Assembly: GCF_002368035.1 (NCBI RefSeq) | Contig: NZ_AP018222.1 | Location: forward strand, 4,971,508 to 5,035,507 | Source of the DNA: Nostoc linckia NIES-25 | GTDB taxonomy: Bacteria > Cyanobacteriota > Cyanobacteriia > Cyanobacteriales > Nostocaceae | Direction: 5' to 3' | Length of the DNA: 64,000 nucleotides | Part shown: in pieces, positions 8,219-17,709 of the stretch | Numbering within the stretch: position 1 is the first letter of the stretch | Layout of the letters: each line of letters starts with the position of its first letter | The notes under the pieces: model-generated | Seen by the model: the letters and a program-made list of their open reading frames with translations, nothing else | What the model was told of the DNA's origin: nothing | Database searches by the model: none | Made by a program: the position numbers and the translations under genes

Positions 8219-9955
8219 TTAGGGCGAAATTGTCGGATCGGGAATTGGTGTGGGTGTGCTATCAATCAACGGGTTATTATTTTGATTATTGTTTCCTGTC
8301 TCTGGAGTTGGAATTGGTGTTGGTATTGGTGTGGGAATTGGTATTAATGTTTGTGTAGGAATTGGTGCCGGAGTTTCTATTGGAGTTGGCGTTGGTGTAA
8401 GTGTGGGTGTTGGCGTTGGGGTTGGCGTTGGTGTAAGTGTGGGTGTTGATTGAATAAGTTTTTGTAATCCAATATTGAGATTATAATTACTTTCAGTAAC
8501 TTCTGGAGGCAGAGTTAACTCAATAGTGTATACGCCAGGAACTAGCAATGTACCTTCATAAGATCTAACTCGCACAGCATTATTATCAATTGGTTGTTGA
8601 TTGGGATTTAATACTGTTAGTAAAACACTGCTTCCTGCTTCAACAAATGTACTTAACTTGTCTCCTTCCTGGGCAACAAAAGTATAGCGGTTGATTTGAT
8701 TTGTTTTGAGAGTACTTGTAACTGCGGTGGCGTTAAATGCTCCCAAATTCAAAGGCTTAGTAGATATAACAGGTTGTTCTTCAGTAGGTGTGGGTGTGGG
8801 CGTGGGTGTGGAGGTGAATGTAGTGCCGCCAGAAATTACTGGGGAAGGAAAATTTTGGGGAAGCGTCTTGTCTGGTTGTGGTTTTGATTGGCTGCGAATC
8901 GAACTTACTAGTGCCCAAGAACCAAATCCCGCTAAGATAACTACAGCACCACCAATTGCAGCGATCGCTAAGGGATTATCCAAGACTGAGCTAGTCTGGC
9001 TTGGTGGAATTACAGGAGCAGGTTTTTTTGGCGAAGCTGCTGGAGATACCAAATCAGGCCGACCGCCCACAGCCATTGTCTGTAACTGAGAAAAATCAGG
9101 GGTAGGGGCGCTAGGTTGCTGTAAAGATTGTAATGCTTGGGATACATCAGCAGCAGTTTGGTAGCGATCGCTGGGAATATGATTTAACATTCGATTCAAA
9201 ATCTGGGCAAATCCTGGCTTTACTTGTGCCCAACGCTGCCAATTCCAAGTTAATTGATTTTCATCAAATAAATCTCTTGGTTCTTTACCAGTCAGCAAAA
9301 CAATCGCACTCACCGCTAATGCATACAAATCACTACTAGGATACGCTCCTCCTGTTTGTACTTGTTCGCTCGGAGAGTAGCCTAATTTTCCTACACTAGT
9401 TACTGGCATTACGCTATCTGGCGATTGTAAACGCGTTGCCAGTTCTTTTACCACTCCAAAGTCAATTAATACAGGCTTGCCATCGCTATCTCGCAAAATA
9501 ATATTTTCTGGCGAGATATCCCGGTGAATAATTCCTCGACTATGAATATGCTCTAAAACAGGCAACAAAGACTGAATTAATCCAAATACTTCTGCTTCGG
9601 TGAAAGTTTCACCCACAGCTTGCTTCTCGGTCAGCAAACTTCGGTAAGTCTGACCTGCAACGTAGTCTTCCACCAAAAATAACCGTTGGTCTTGCTCAAA
9701 TCTTTCCCGGAATTTTGGCACTTGTGGGTGTTCGATTTGATACAAAATAGCTGCCTCTCGGTGAAAAAGCTCTTGTGCCTTTTCCCAAGCCCCAGCCTCC
9801 ATTGCTGTTGGAATCAATTCCTTAATCGCGCAAAGTTCGTTAAAGCGTCTTTGGTCTTCTGCCAGATAGGTTCTACCAAATCCCCCCTGTCCGAGAATTT
9901 GAATTATCCGGTAACGGTTTTGCAAGACAGTGCCAACTGTAATTGGTGATTGCAT
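8219..9955 (-). CDS. Membrane Ser/Thr protein kinase with C-terminal sensor and Thr-Pro repeats
   Basis: A Hanks-type kinase of 578 residues from ATG 9955 (an upstream start at 9982 adds nine residues). The kinase domain runs about 15-275: glycine loop GQGGFG (22-27), K45, E67, HRDISPEN (144-151), DFG (165-167). One transmembrane helix lies at about 330-352. Outside it are a Thr-Pro stretch (383-391), a beta-rich segment resembling pre-peptidase C-terminal domains (about 400-500) and a long tail of Thr-Pro repeats. The repeats give the GGTGTTGG-type low-complexity DNA at 8290-8450. It probably senses an extracytoplasmic signal; the target is unknown. Confidence 0.88.
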   Translation of the reverse strand: MQSPITVGTVLQNRYRIIQILGQGGFGRTYLAEDQRRFNELCAIKELIPTAMEAGAWEKAQELFHREAAILYQIEHPQVPKFRERFEQDQRLFLVEDYVAGQTYRSLLTEKQAVGETFTEAEVFGLIQSLLPVLEHIHSRGIIHRDISPENIILRDSDGKPVLIDFGVVKELATRLQSPDSVMPVTSVGKLGYSPSEQVQTGGAYPSSDLYALAVSAIVLLTGKEPRDLFDENQLTWNWQRWAQVKPGFAQILNRMLNHIPSDRYQTAADVSQALQSLQQPSAPTPDFSQLQTMAVGGRPDLVSPAASPKKPAPVIPPSQTSSVLDNPLAIAAIGGAVVILAGFGSWALVSSIRSQSKPQPDKTLPQNFPSPVISGGTTFTSTPTPTPTPTEEQPVISTKPLNLGAFNATAVTSTLKTNQINRYTFVAQEGDKLSTFVEAGSSVLLTVLNPNQQPIDNNAVRVRSYEGTLLVPGVYTIELTLPPEVTESNYNLNIGLQKLIQSTPTLTPTPTPTPTPTLTPTPTPIETPAPIPTQTLIPIPTPIPTPIPTPETGNNNQNNNPLIDSTPTPIPDPTISP

Positions 9956-10770
9956 GATCGAATAATTGAGTTGTAATGGCAACTGAGGAGTAGGTCACCG
10001 ACAAAGATTAAGTCCAAGTGGCGACAGACAGTTACATGCAGCGATATTCTACCTTACCAAAACGGATTTTACGTTGACTGATGAACGCCAGTGGCTTCAA
10101 CGGGGAGCCACTGCGTTGGGCGGCTTTGCCGACTTGTTCGCGCAGCGTCTCCGACAGGAGAAGCAAGTGGCGTGGGAACCCCAACGCGAGTTCTTCATGA
10201 GGGAAACCTCTAAGACCACACTTGCTCCGCAACACACTGGCTCCTGATGATTGATAATTGATGACTGTTAAGCGTTAACCATCAACATCTGAATTTCGTT
10301 AAATACGCGTATTTTCGGTTTTTATTGTGTTAATTAGAACTTAAAATTAAATCTGGCAGTTTATTTATTTGCGGTTAAAATCGTAGAATATAATACAATA
10401 CCCTCTGAACACTTAGTCACAAGGCTTCTTCTATCTTTGAAAAATTTCAATATCACTTAAGTTGTAAATACTTTGCTCTCAGTTATAAATGAGGTAGTTA
10501 GAACAATCTATCTATCGCACCAATCTTTGAGGGATTAGGGTTATTTACCTCAATACCAAAAAAATTCAACTAGTATATCTAGTGGGGCGACTTGACTGAT
10601 TACCACAAAAGGTATCAAGAGTTTGTGAGCCAAGAAAATTAGACAATTACCAAATGATAATTTTATGGAAAAATGTTTAAATTTTGTATGGAAGCTTCAA
10701 TAAAACTCACAGATGTTTTTTTAGGCTATTTCTTGGTTAAATCTATAAAATCTCTAATGATAATATTGCT
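9956..10770. other. Intergenic region (815 bp) with a GC-rich repeat
   Basis: Lies between the kinase gene and prs. The first third holds a GC-rich structured repeat (10081-10252). The rest, 10253-10770, is AT-rich and should include the prs promoter. No gene is recognised; reading frames across the GC-rich block look like products of the repeat rather than proteins. Confidence 0.55.
10081..10252. repeat. GC-rich interspersed palindromic element
   Basis: A block sharply richer in GC than its flanks, with nested inverted segments: CGCCAGTGGCTTC with GCCACTGCG on one side and AAGCAAGTGGCGTGGG with CACTGGCTCC on the other. Elements with this CCAGTGGC...GCCACTGG layout recur between genes in Nostoc-type genomes. 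It may be transcribed, since it could fold into a long hairpin. Confidence 0.55.
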
Positions 10771-11787
10771 ATGAATGCACATCGAGGATCTGCTGTGCTC
10801 AGTTCTGCAACTTTCAAAGTAGAAGCATCTGCAATAAGACTGACTGATAATCATCGCCTGCGGCTGTTTTCTGGTTCTGCCAATCTCCAACTGTCTCAAG
10901 AAGTCTCTCGTTACCTGGGCATGGACTTGGGGCCAATGATCCGCAAAAGATTTGCGGATGGAGAACTTTACGTTCAAATTCAAGAATCGATTCGGGGTTG
11001 TGATGTCTATTTAATCCAGCCATGCTGTCAACCCGTAAACGATCACTTGATGGAATTATTGATTATGGTTGATGCTTGTCGTCGAGCTTCTGCACGACAA
11101 GTAACCGCTGTAATTCCCTACTATGGATACGCCCGCGCCGATCGCAAAACAGCAGGACGAGAATCAATAACCGCCAAGCTAGTTGCTAACTTGATCGCAG
11201 AAGCAGGTGCTAACCGCGTTCTAGCAATGGATTTGCACTCGGCTCAGATTCAGGGCTATTTCGACATACCCTTTGACCATGTTTACGGTTCACCAGTATT
11301 GTTAGATTATCTAGCAAGCAAACAACTGCCCGACCTTGTGGTTGTTTCTCCAGATGTTGGCGGTGTTGCAAGAGCTAGAGCATTTGCCAAAAAACTCAAT
11401 GATGCCCCACTAGCAATTATTGACAAACGCCGTCAGGCACACAACGTTGCAGAAGTCTTAAATGTGATTGGCGATGTTAAAGGCAAAACCGCAGTCTTAG
11501 TGGATGATATGATCGACACCGGCGGTACAATTGCCGAGGGAGCGCGACTACTACGTGAAGAAGGAGCGCGTCAGGTATATGCCTGTGCTACTCATGCAGT
11601 GTTCTCTCCACCTGCTGTGGAGCGGTTATCCAGTGGCTTGTTTGAAGAAGTCATCGTCACAAACACAATTCCCATACCAGAAAGCAACCGCTTTCCACAA
11701 CTAGTGGTACTGTCGGTGGCTAATCTTTTAGGAGAAACTATCTGGCGAATTCATGAAGATACTTCAGTCAGCAGCATGTTCCGCTAG
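10771..11787 (+). CDS. prs: Ribose-phosphate pyrophosphokinase (PRPP synthetase)
   Basis: Transfers pyrophosphate from ATP to ribose 5-phosphate, giving PRPP for nucleotide, histidine and tryptophan synthesis. The protein has 338 residues: an extra N-terminal stretch of about 30 residues before the conserved RLFSGSANLQLSQEV, the flexible loop block YYGYARADRK, the metal-binding DLHSAQIQGYF and the PRPP loop VDDMIDTGGT. It is complete and monocistronic. Another start within the N-terminal extension cannot be excluded. Confidence 0.95.
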   Translation: MNAHRGSAVLSSATFKVEASAIRLTDNHRLRLFSGSANLQLSQEVSRYLGMDLGPMIRKRFADGELYVQIQESIRGCDVYLIQPCCQPVNDHLMELLIMVDACRRASARQVTAVIPYYGYARADRKTAGRESITAKLVANLIAEAGANRVLAMDLHSAQIQGYFDIPFDHVYGSPVLLDYLASKQLPDLVVVSPDVGGVARARAFAKKLNDAPLAIIDKRRQAHNVAEVLNVIGDVKGKTAVLVDDMIDTGGTIAEGARLLREEGARQVYACATHAVFSPPAVERLSSGLFEEVIVTNTIPIPESNRFPQLVVLSVANLLGETIWRIHEDTSVSSMFR

Positions 11788-11854
11788 TCAATAAAATACT
11801 TTCATTGACGTTAAAGGCATGAAGAATGAAGTCTAAAAACTTTATTCATCTTTC

Positions 11855-12085
11855 GTAGGGGCACAGCACTGCTCATACGTGTCAACTTAAGCTCAAACTG
11901 TTGCCCCACAGCCGTTTTACCCCACCCCTAACCCCTCCCCTTGGCAAGGGGAGGGGAGGTTTTGCGTCAGCAAAGCCGGGGTGGGGTAACGCGGATCTTG
12001 ATGGTAAATGAGTAGAACTCGCTCATCACCTTTCTATAAGGGTTTCACGTTAAGTTGACACCAATGAGCACTGCTGTGCCCCTAC
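11855..12085. mobile_element. MITE-like element with 36-bp terminal inverted repeats
   Basis: A 231-bp non-coding element bounded by inverted repeats at 11855-11890 and 12050-12085, matching at 33 of 36 positions; the outer end reads GTAGGGGCACAGCA. Inside sits a second palindrome (about 11928-11997) of the CCCCACCCCTAACCCC type closing on GGGGTGGGG. No transposase is encoded, so movement would need a helper. It lies between prs and the CLC gene. Confidence 0.8.
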
Positions 12086-12258
12086 ACCCAGGGTCTATTT
12101 ACCATCAAATAAGATTAATAAAAGCCTGAAACAACCTATGCACATGAACGCACATCATGATTAATTTGTACAGTGCGTAAGTCCTAATTTTTTGGATTTC
12201 CCTAAGCCCTGTTGTTAATTAAAATTTCAAATCATCTGTGCATTTTAAATTTTTAAGT

Positions 12259-13557
12259 TTAGATTTCTTCCAGAGATTGCTGTGATTTAAGTTGAGAACC
12301 TATTAAAGGAACTTTTGGTGCGAGAAAAAACCCGATCAAACTAGCAAACAGGATTGGCGTAAAAGGGCTAAAATTAGTCAATTTTGATAACAACAAAGTT
12401 GTACTTATCGGTGTGCGTGTCACCGCTGCATTGATAGCTGCCATTGTACAAATCATAGCTAGTGCAGGATTCAAGCCTGGAATTAAAATTGCAATTGCTT
12501 TACCAATACAAGCACCAGTAAAAAATAAGGGAATAATGAAACCACCACGCCACCCACCAGTAACTGTGATGCTGATGGATGCCATTTTACCCAAGGCTAA
12601 AATTAACAAAAAAACAACTGAGAAATTAGCGGTTAGGACTGATTCTAATTCTTCATGTCCAAAAAAGCGGGTTAGGGGTAAGAAGGCTGCCAAAATACCT
12701 AAGCCTAATCCTGCTAATGTGGTGCGTACATAAACCGGGCCGGGAACCATCGCTAAAAGTTTGCCACAGCCGCGAAAAATGGCCATAAAAATCCAACCTG
12801 CAACAGCACCGATGATTCCAAACAGGATAGCCAAAGCAAAATCATCGATGTTCTGTAAATTGTATTGGGGAAAATGCCAGGTGGGGCCAATTCCCAAACG
12901 GGTGATGAAGGCAAATACTAAATAACTAGCGCAACTAGAAACGATCGCTGGCATTAAAGCTTCGTAGTATTCGACGATATGCTGATGATGGAGTATTTCT
13001 AAGGCAAACATCGCCCCACCTAATGGTGCGCCAAACAAAGCGGTAAAGCCAGCCGCCATCGCTGCTAAACTCGTGGATCTCAGTTCTTCGCCCTCAAGAC
13101 CCAGGCGATCGCCTACCCATGTCCCAAAAGATCCTGTAACCTGTACTAATGGCGCTTCCGGCCCTGCACTACCCCCAGCAGCGATACTCACCAACGAAGC
13201 GAGAATCATCGCCGGATTTTTTCGTGCATCCAAACGTCCGCCACGAAAATGGATATTATCGACAATGACAGCAATTTCCCCTGGGTTGCCTAAAAAATGA
13301 ATTACCAAGCCAACAATTAATCCAGCTATTGGCATAACTATTAACAGACTCAAACCCTCAAATCTTCCTAGTTGGTGAGTCATCAGTTCCAAAACATTCC
13401 AGTACAAACTAGCAAATAGACCACAAACAGTCCCCACTACTACCCAACGTAAAACCCACCGGGAAATGAAAAGAGGATTACGTCTTACCAGTCCAAAAAG
13501 TTGCAAAAACTTCCAGCGCTGAGTTTGGTTTGTGGGAGTACGGTTATTTGGTAGCAC
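12259..13557 (-). CDS. CLC-family chloride channel / transporter
   Basis: A 432-residue polytopic membrane protein of the voltage-gated chloride channel family, moving Cl- or a similar anion. It has the selectivity and gating motif GGSAGPEAP (128-136, gating glutamate E134) and the later GWRGGFIIP motif. There is no C-terminal CBS pair. The position that holds the internal proton glutamate in E. coli ClcA (second E of FIIEEM) is isoleucine here (FALEIL), so coupled H+ exchange is uncertain. The gene is monocistronic, divergent from the DUF2993 gene. Confidence 0.9.
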   Translation of the reverse strand: MLPNNRTPTNQTQRWKFLQLFGLVRRNPLFISRWVLRWVVVGTVCGLFASLYWNVLELMTHQLGRFEGLSLLIVMPIAGLIVGLVIHFLGNPGEIAVIVDNIHFRGGRLDARKNPAMILASLVSIAAGGSAGPEAPLVQVTGSFGTWVGDRLGLEGEELRSTSLAAMAAGFTALFGAPLGGAMFALEILHHQHIVEYYEALMPAIVSSCASYLVFAFITRLGIGPTWHFPQYNLQNIDDFALAILFGIIGAVAGWIFMAIFRGCGKLLAMVPGPVYVRTTLAGLGLGILAAFLPLTRFFGHEELESVLTANFSVVFLLILALGKMASISITVTGGWRGGFIIPLFFTGACIGKAIAILIPGLNPALAMICTMAAINAAVTRTPISTTLLLSKLTNFSPFTPILFASLIGFFLAPKVPLIGSQLKSQQSLEEI

Positions 13558-13760
13558 TGCTCATTTCCTAACTTAAATAATCAAATGTTATAGTTTTTTG
13601 ACATTTATTATAGTAATGTAATCTGAGTTCAAAATGTACAAATACAAAAAAAACATCAAAAATTATATCATTATACTTTTAGATAGACAGCATTTAGAAC
13701 TTTAGTACATCGCCAGATAGATAAATTTGTGATGTAAATTTATTAAATTAACTCAAGGAT

Positions 13761-14531
13761 ATGATATTTCAATTAGGAGTTAATTTGATAATGCCAGAGA
13801 ATCCTGGATTAGGAGAAGAGGCGCTAAATAAAGCAGCAAAAATAGGATTATCTAGCCAATTAGATGAAGTAGAAAATTTAGATGTAAATATCAAAACCGA
13901 TCCGCTGAAAGCGGTTCAGGGTCAGGTAGATGAAGTCAAAATTGAAGGCGAAGGTCTAGTAATACAAAAAGACCTCCGTATGGAGGAATTAGAAATGCAA
14001 ATGACTAGTGTTGCCATCAATCCTCTGAGTGTAGCTTTTGGGAAAATTGAACTTACAAAACCTACTGAAGCTAATACACGAGTTGTTTTAACCGAAGCTG
14101 ACATCAACCGCGCCTTCAACTCGGAATATGTGCGATCGCAACTACAAAATCAAAAAATCCAGGTTAACGGCGAACAGAGGACTATTGAACCGCAACATGT
14201 AGACTTTCGACTGCCTGGCGATGGAAAAGTAGCGCTCAATGCCAACATTAAATTAGCAGAAACAGGCGAGAATCAACAAGTTGCTTTTTCAGCAGTACCG
14301 ACCATTAGTGCTAATGGAAAAAGTGTTTCGCTGGAAAATGTTGAATATGGCGAAAGTGAAGAAATATCGCCAGAGTTTACAAAATCTTTGATAGCTCAAA
14401 CCAGCGAAATTCTGAATTTGAGCAACTTTGATTTGGAGGGGATTAACCTACAAGTTAACCAACTAAAAGTAGAAGTAGGTAAACTCACCTTGCAAGCCCA
14501 AGCTTATGTAAAACAAATTCCTTCTGGTTAG
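13761..14531 (+). CDS. DUF2993 (LmeA-like) protein
   Basis: A 256-residue protein with the DUF2993 fold common in cyanobacteria, related to LmeA-type lipid-binding proteins. Visible are the GLGEEALNKAAKIGL opening, alternating beta strands with VDEVKIEGEGL, and the ADINRAF segment. It is soluble with no signal peptide. A start at 13791 (MPENPG) is possible; ATG 13761 has AAGGA close by. It is followed 75 bp later by a DUF2231 membrane protein on the same strand, a possible envelope-related pair. The exact function is unknown. Confidence 0.75.
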   Translation: MIFQLGVNLIMPENPGLGEEALNKAAKIGLSSQLDEVENLDVNIKTDPLKAVQGQVDEVKIEGEGLVIQKDLRMEELEMQMTSVAINPLSVAFGKIELTKPTEANTRVVLTEADINRAFNSEYVRSQLQNQKIQVNGEQRTIEPQHVDFRLPGDGKVALNANIKLAETGENQQVAFSAVPTISANGKSVSLENVEYGESEEISPEFTKSLIAQTSEILNLSNFDLEGINLQVNQLKVEVGKLTLQAQAYVKQIPSG

Positions 14532-14606
14532 AAATCAAGTAAGAATTCTGAATTATGAATTATGAATTCTTACAAAATAGACACTTATTAACTCAGGTTA
14601 CTAATA

Positions 14607-15158
14607 ATGGAAACTACAGAAAGAACCGAAACAAGTTCAACACCTTTTCCAAATATCCCACCAGTTATTGAAAGTAACGATAGTGAATATCGTGATACTG
14701 GCGTACCTAGCACTGTGGCGATCGCCGGACATCCCTTACACCCCTTGAGTGTAATTTTCCCCATCGCCTTTTTAGCCTTAGCCTTGGGAACCGATTTTGG
14801 CTACTGGTTAACTCGCGATTTCTTCTGGGCTAGGGCTTCGATATGGTTGATCGGACTGGGGTTAGGTGGAGGCGTCCTTGCAGCTGCGATCGGTTTGAGT
14901 GACTTTTTGAAAATCGAACGAGTCCGCAAACGTAGCGCCGGTTGGATACACTTGATACTTAACGTTTCTATTCTAGTCTTAACATTGGTCAACTTCCTCC
15001 TACGTTTGGGCGACGCCGAAGCCCGAATCCTACCTTGGGGATTGCTTCTCTCCCTAGTTGTTGGTACTCTCACTAGCGCTTCTGGCTGGTTCGGCGCTGA
15101 ACTCTCATATCGCCACAAAATCGGTGTAGTCGGTGCGGGTAGTCGAAGATATCCATAA
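14607..15158 (+). CDS. DUF2231 membrane protein
   Basis: A 183-residue protein with a soluble N-terminal 40 residues and four hydrophobic helices (about 46-66, 78-100, 113-133, 143-163). The segment AGHPLHPLSVIFPIAF is the DUF2231 hallmark. Function is not established for the family. It is co-directional with the DUF2993 gene upstream. Confidence 0.75.
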   Translation: METTERTETSSTPFPNIPPVIESNDSEYRDTGVPSTVAIAGHPLHPLSVIFPIAFLALALGTDFGYWLTRDFFWARASIWLIGLGLGGGVLAAAIGLSDFLKIERVRKRSAGWIHLILNVSILVLTLVNFLLRLGDAEARILPWGLLLSLVVGTLTSASGWFGAELSYRHKIGVVGAGSRRYP

Positions 15159-15162
15159 ATGG

Positions 15163-15300
15163 CGGCTGGGGACTGGGGACTGGGAAATGGGCAGTAAGGA
15201 ATAGGGAAGAGATTGGGAATTGGGTATTGAGTATTGGCTAGAATTGAGTCCCTAATCCCCAGTCGCCAATCCCCAATCCCCAGTCCCTCCCACAGAGGCT
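15163..15300. repeat. GGGGACTGGGGA-type inverted repeat
   Basis: A G-rich run (GGGGACTGGGGACTGGG at about 15168) faces a C-rich run (CCCCAGTCGCCAATCCCC at about 15257) across a short spacer, so the transcript could form a long imperfect hairpin. A similar element lies at 17570-17695, and short pieces recur near 58590-58622. Confidence 0.65.
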
Positions 15301-15333
15301 AAAATTTTGCTTAGTCTCTAAAGGTTTCAAAAA

Positions 15334-15750
15334 ATGGGCCGCAATCAAAAACAAACAATATATATTCTTCTCTCTATACTCATCGTTGTACCGATGGGTT
15401 TTTTCTTTAAGTATTACACTGGCCCTGGCTATAAGTGGTTTAATGATTACGGAGGAGATATCGCTTACGAAATATTTTGGTGTCTGTTTGGATTTTGGTT
15501 TTTTAGAAGTCGAGCAGCAGTAATCCAAATTCCAATATGGGTTTTTGTCATCACCTGTATAATAGAATTTTTGCAACTTTGGCATCTACCACTATTAGAT
15601 GAAATTCGCGCCACCTTCATAGGTAAATTGTTACTTGGTACTACCTTTGTTTGGTGGGATTTTCCTCATTACTTATTGGGTTGTATTTTAGGTTGGTTCT
15701 GGCTGCAACAATTACAAAAAATCGGTTATGCAAAAAAAAGTCAAAGTTAA
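15334..15750 (+). CDS. DUF2809-type small membrane protein
   Basis: A 138-residue protein with four hydrophobic helices and the conserved FWCLFGFWFF and DFPHYLLGCILG segments of the DUF2809 family. Its last 23 nt overlap the start of the DUF167 gene, so the two are probably translationally coupled. Function unknown. Confidence 0.72.
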   Translation: MGRNQKQTIYILLSILIVVPMGFFFKYYTGPGYKWFNDYGGDIAYEIFWCLFGFWFFRSRAAVIQIPIWVFVITCIIEFLQLWHLPLLDEIRATFIGKLLLGTTFVWWDFPHYLLGCILGWFWLQQLQKIGYAKKSQS

Positions 15751-15955
15751 ACCTAACTCCAAACAGCAAAAAATATTAGAACAATCTGATGATAGCCTGA
15801 TTGTATATTTAAAATCGCCCCCAGTTGATGGCAAGGCTAATCAAGAGTTAATTAAGCTTTTAGCAGAGAAATTTGGTGTAGCTAAATCTGATATTACAAT
15901 TAAGTCTGGTTTGTCCTCTCGACAAAAACTTATTGAAATTGACACCGCTATGTAG
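15728..15955 (+). CDS. DUF167 (YggU-like) protein
   Basis: A 75-residue conserved protein of the DUF167/UPF0235 family, with the typical VKPNSKQQ start, SPPVDGKAN motif and a C-terminal SGLSSRQKLIEI strand. It overlaps the upstream membrane protein gene by 23 nt. The biochemical role is unknown. Confidence 0.82.
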   Translation: MQKKVKVKPNSKQQKILEQSDDSLIVYLKSPPVDGKANQELIKLLAEKFGVAKSDITIKSGLSSRQKLIEIDTAM

Positions 15956-16067
15956 TGCTGACTATCTTAATCTTTAGTTCTTCGCTGCTTGGTAAAACTT
16001 CATGTAATTTAATGTATCACTTGATGCGACTGTAAATCGAGAGGTACAAGCTTGGAAAAGAGAATTT

Positions 16068-16697
16068 TTAAAATTCTATATCTTTGTGTATATCCTTAAT
16101 ACTAATATACCTGGGCTGAGCTTTGACTTTTTCTATCCAAGCTTGGATAGCAGGAAATTGTGTTAAATCAAACCCACCTTCATCAGCTACATGAGTGTAA
16201 GCGAACAAGGCAATATCAGCGATTGTGTAACGTTCTCCTACAAAAAAAGTATGATAGCTTAAATGTTTTTCTATCAAGTTAAGTGCTGCATAACCTGGTT
16301 CTCGTTTTTGCTTTAAAGCTTCACTATATTCTTCAGCTTTACCTAAAATAGAAATCCAAAATCTTGATGGGGCAATAAAAGGTTGATAGCTGTGTTGTTC
16401 AAAAAATAACCATTGGAGGACTTGCGATCGCAAGAAGCGATCGTAGGGTAAAAATTCTGTACCTTCACTCAAATAAACCAATATAGCATTTGACTCTGCC
16501 AAATATTTTCCTGGCTCAATTTCCAGAACTGGAATCTTGCCGTTGGGATTTTTACTTAAAAATTCTGGCGTTCGAGTCTCGCCTTTCAATATGTTAACCT
16601 CTACCCTCTCAAAAGGCACACCTAGTTGTGTCAATAAAAGACGTATCTTGTAAGCATTACCAGAAGGTAAAAAATCGTACAAACGCAGTAGTTCCAT
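16068..16697 (-). CDS. Glutathione S-transferase family protein
   Basis: A cytosolic two-domain protein of 209 residues from ATG 16697 (ATA- and ATG-rich sequence upstream allows a start at 16709). The N-terminal thioredoxin-like domain (1-80) has NPNGKIPVLEI, with the cis-proline, and the glutathione-contact AESNAILVYL. The helical C-terminal domain carries YTIADIALFAYTHVA. The class and substrate are not clear. Confidence 0.88.
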   Translation of the reverse strand: MELLRLYDFLPSGNAYKIRLLLTQLGVPFERVEVNILKGETRTPEFLSKNPNGKIPVLEIEPGKYLAESNAILVYLSEGTEFLPYDRFLRSQVLQWLFFEQHSYQPFIAPSRFWISILGKAEEYSEALKQKREPGYAALNLIEKHLSYHTFFVGERYTIADIALFAYTHVADEGGFDLTQFPAIQAWIEKVKAQPRYISIKDIHKDIEF

Positions 16698-16894
16698 GTT
16701 AAAATACAATAACGAATGTGTTGATAACTAAGGGTTCAAAATACAGTATCTTACCAAAATATTTTACAAGAACCGGATAATTTCTTTTATATTTAACTTC
16801 TGACTATGAAAGAAAATCATCCCCAAAAATAAAAAAAGTATTATTTATTTCTAGATTGAGATGTTTAATTTATTCAGCGATCGGGAATAAAAGT

Positions 16895-17572
16895 ATGTGT
16901 GGAAGATTTACGCTAAACCAGTCAGTAGAAGCTTTAGCTAAAGTTTTCGATGTTCAGGAACTTCCGGATTTAGCAGCCGAATATAACATTGCACCTACGC
17001 AAAAAGTAGCATCAGTGTTACAAAATCCTGAAAGTAAAAAGCGTGAATTTCAGCAGTTGCATTGGGGGTTAATTCCTTCATGGGCAAAAGATCCGGGAAT
17101 AGGCGCAAAAACGATCAATGCCAGGGCGGAAACTGTTGCTGAAAAACCCGCTTTTCGGTCAGCTTTTAAAAATCGCCGCTGTTTAGTGCTAGCTGATGGG
17201 TTTTATGAATGGCAACGTCAACAAGGCAAGAAGCAGCCATTTTATTTTCGTCTCCAAGATGGGCAACTCTTCGCTTTTGCAGGTTTGTGGGAGAGATGGC
17301 ACTCGCCTACCAACGAAGAAATAATTTCTTGTACAATTTTGACAACAGCAGCCAACGAATTACTCCAACCAATCCACGAACGGATGCCAGTAATTCTAGA
17401 CCCACAAGATTACGATTTATGGCTAGATTCCCAAGTGCAAACGCCCCAAACCCTACAACAGCTATTGCGTCCTTATCCAGCCCAAGCCATGACTGCTTAT
17501 GCAGTCAGCACCTTAGTAAACAACTCTCGGCATAATAGTCGGGAATGCATTATGCCGATTAGTGGGGGCTAG
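16895..17572 (+). CDS. SRAP-domain protein (YedK/HMCES-like)
   Basis: Forms a DNA-protein crosslink with abasic sites in single-stranded DNA to shield them. The start is fixed at ATG 16895 because the family needs cysteine at position 2 (MCGRFTLNQ), which becomes the N-terminus after methionine removal; a longer frame from 16856 would bury it. Other signatures are AEYNIAPTQ, HWGLIPSWAKD, INARAETVAEKPAFR (substrate-binding N and catalytic region) and ADGFYEWQ. It has 225 residues and is complete. Confidence 0.93.
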   Translation: MCGRFTLNQSVEALAKVFDVQELPDLAAEYNIAPTQKVASVLQNPESKKREFQQLHWGLIPSWAKDPGIGAKTINARAETVAEKPAFRSAFKNRRCLVLADGFYEWQRQQGKKQPFYFRLQDGQLFAFAGLWERWHSPTNEEIISCTILTTAANELLQPIHERMPVILDPQDYDLWLDSQVQTPQTLQQLLRPYPAQAMTAYAVSTLVNNSRHNSRECIMPISGG

Positions 17573-17695
17573 GGACTGGGGACTGGGGACTAGAGGCTGG
17601 GGACTAGGACTGTATACTATGGACTAGAGAAGAATTTTCATAACGCCCAGTCGCCAGTCGCCAATACCCATTCCCCAATCCCCCCAATACGCAAT
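17570..17695. repeat. GGGGACTGGGGA-type inverted repeat
   Basis: Same family as 15163-15300: a run of GGGGACTGGGGACT units right after the SRAP stop codon, then a C-rich run with CCCAGTCGCCAGTCGCC ending before ycf3. It may act as a 3' hairpin of the SRAP transcript. Confidence 0.6.
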
Positions 17696-17709
17696 ACCGA
17701 GAGACAACT

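Noticed and set aside
10032..10235. Open minus-strand frame after the kinase gene
   Set aside because: It runs through the GC-rich palindromic repeat and has no protein-like conservation.
17209..17535. Alternative frame inside the SRAP gene
   Set aside because: It is an overlapping frame of a well-conserved gene.
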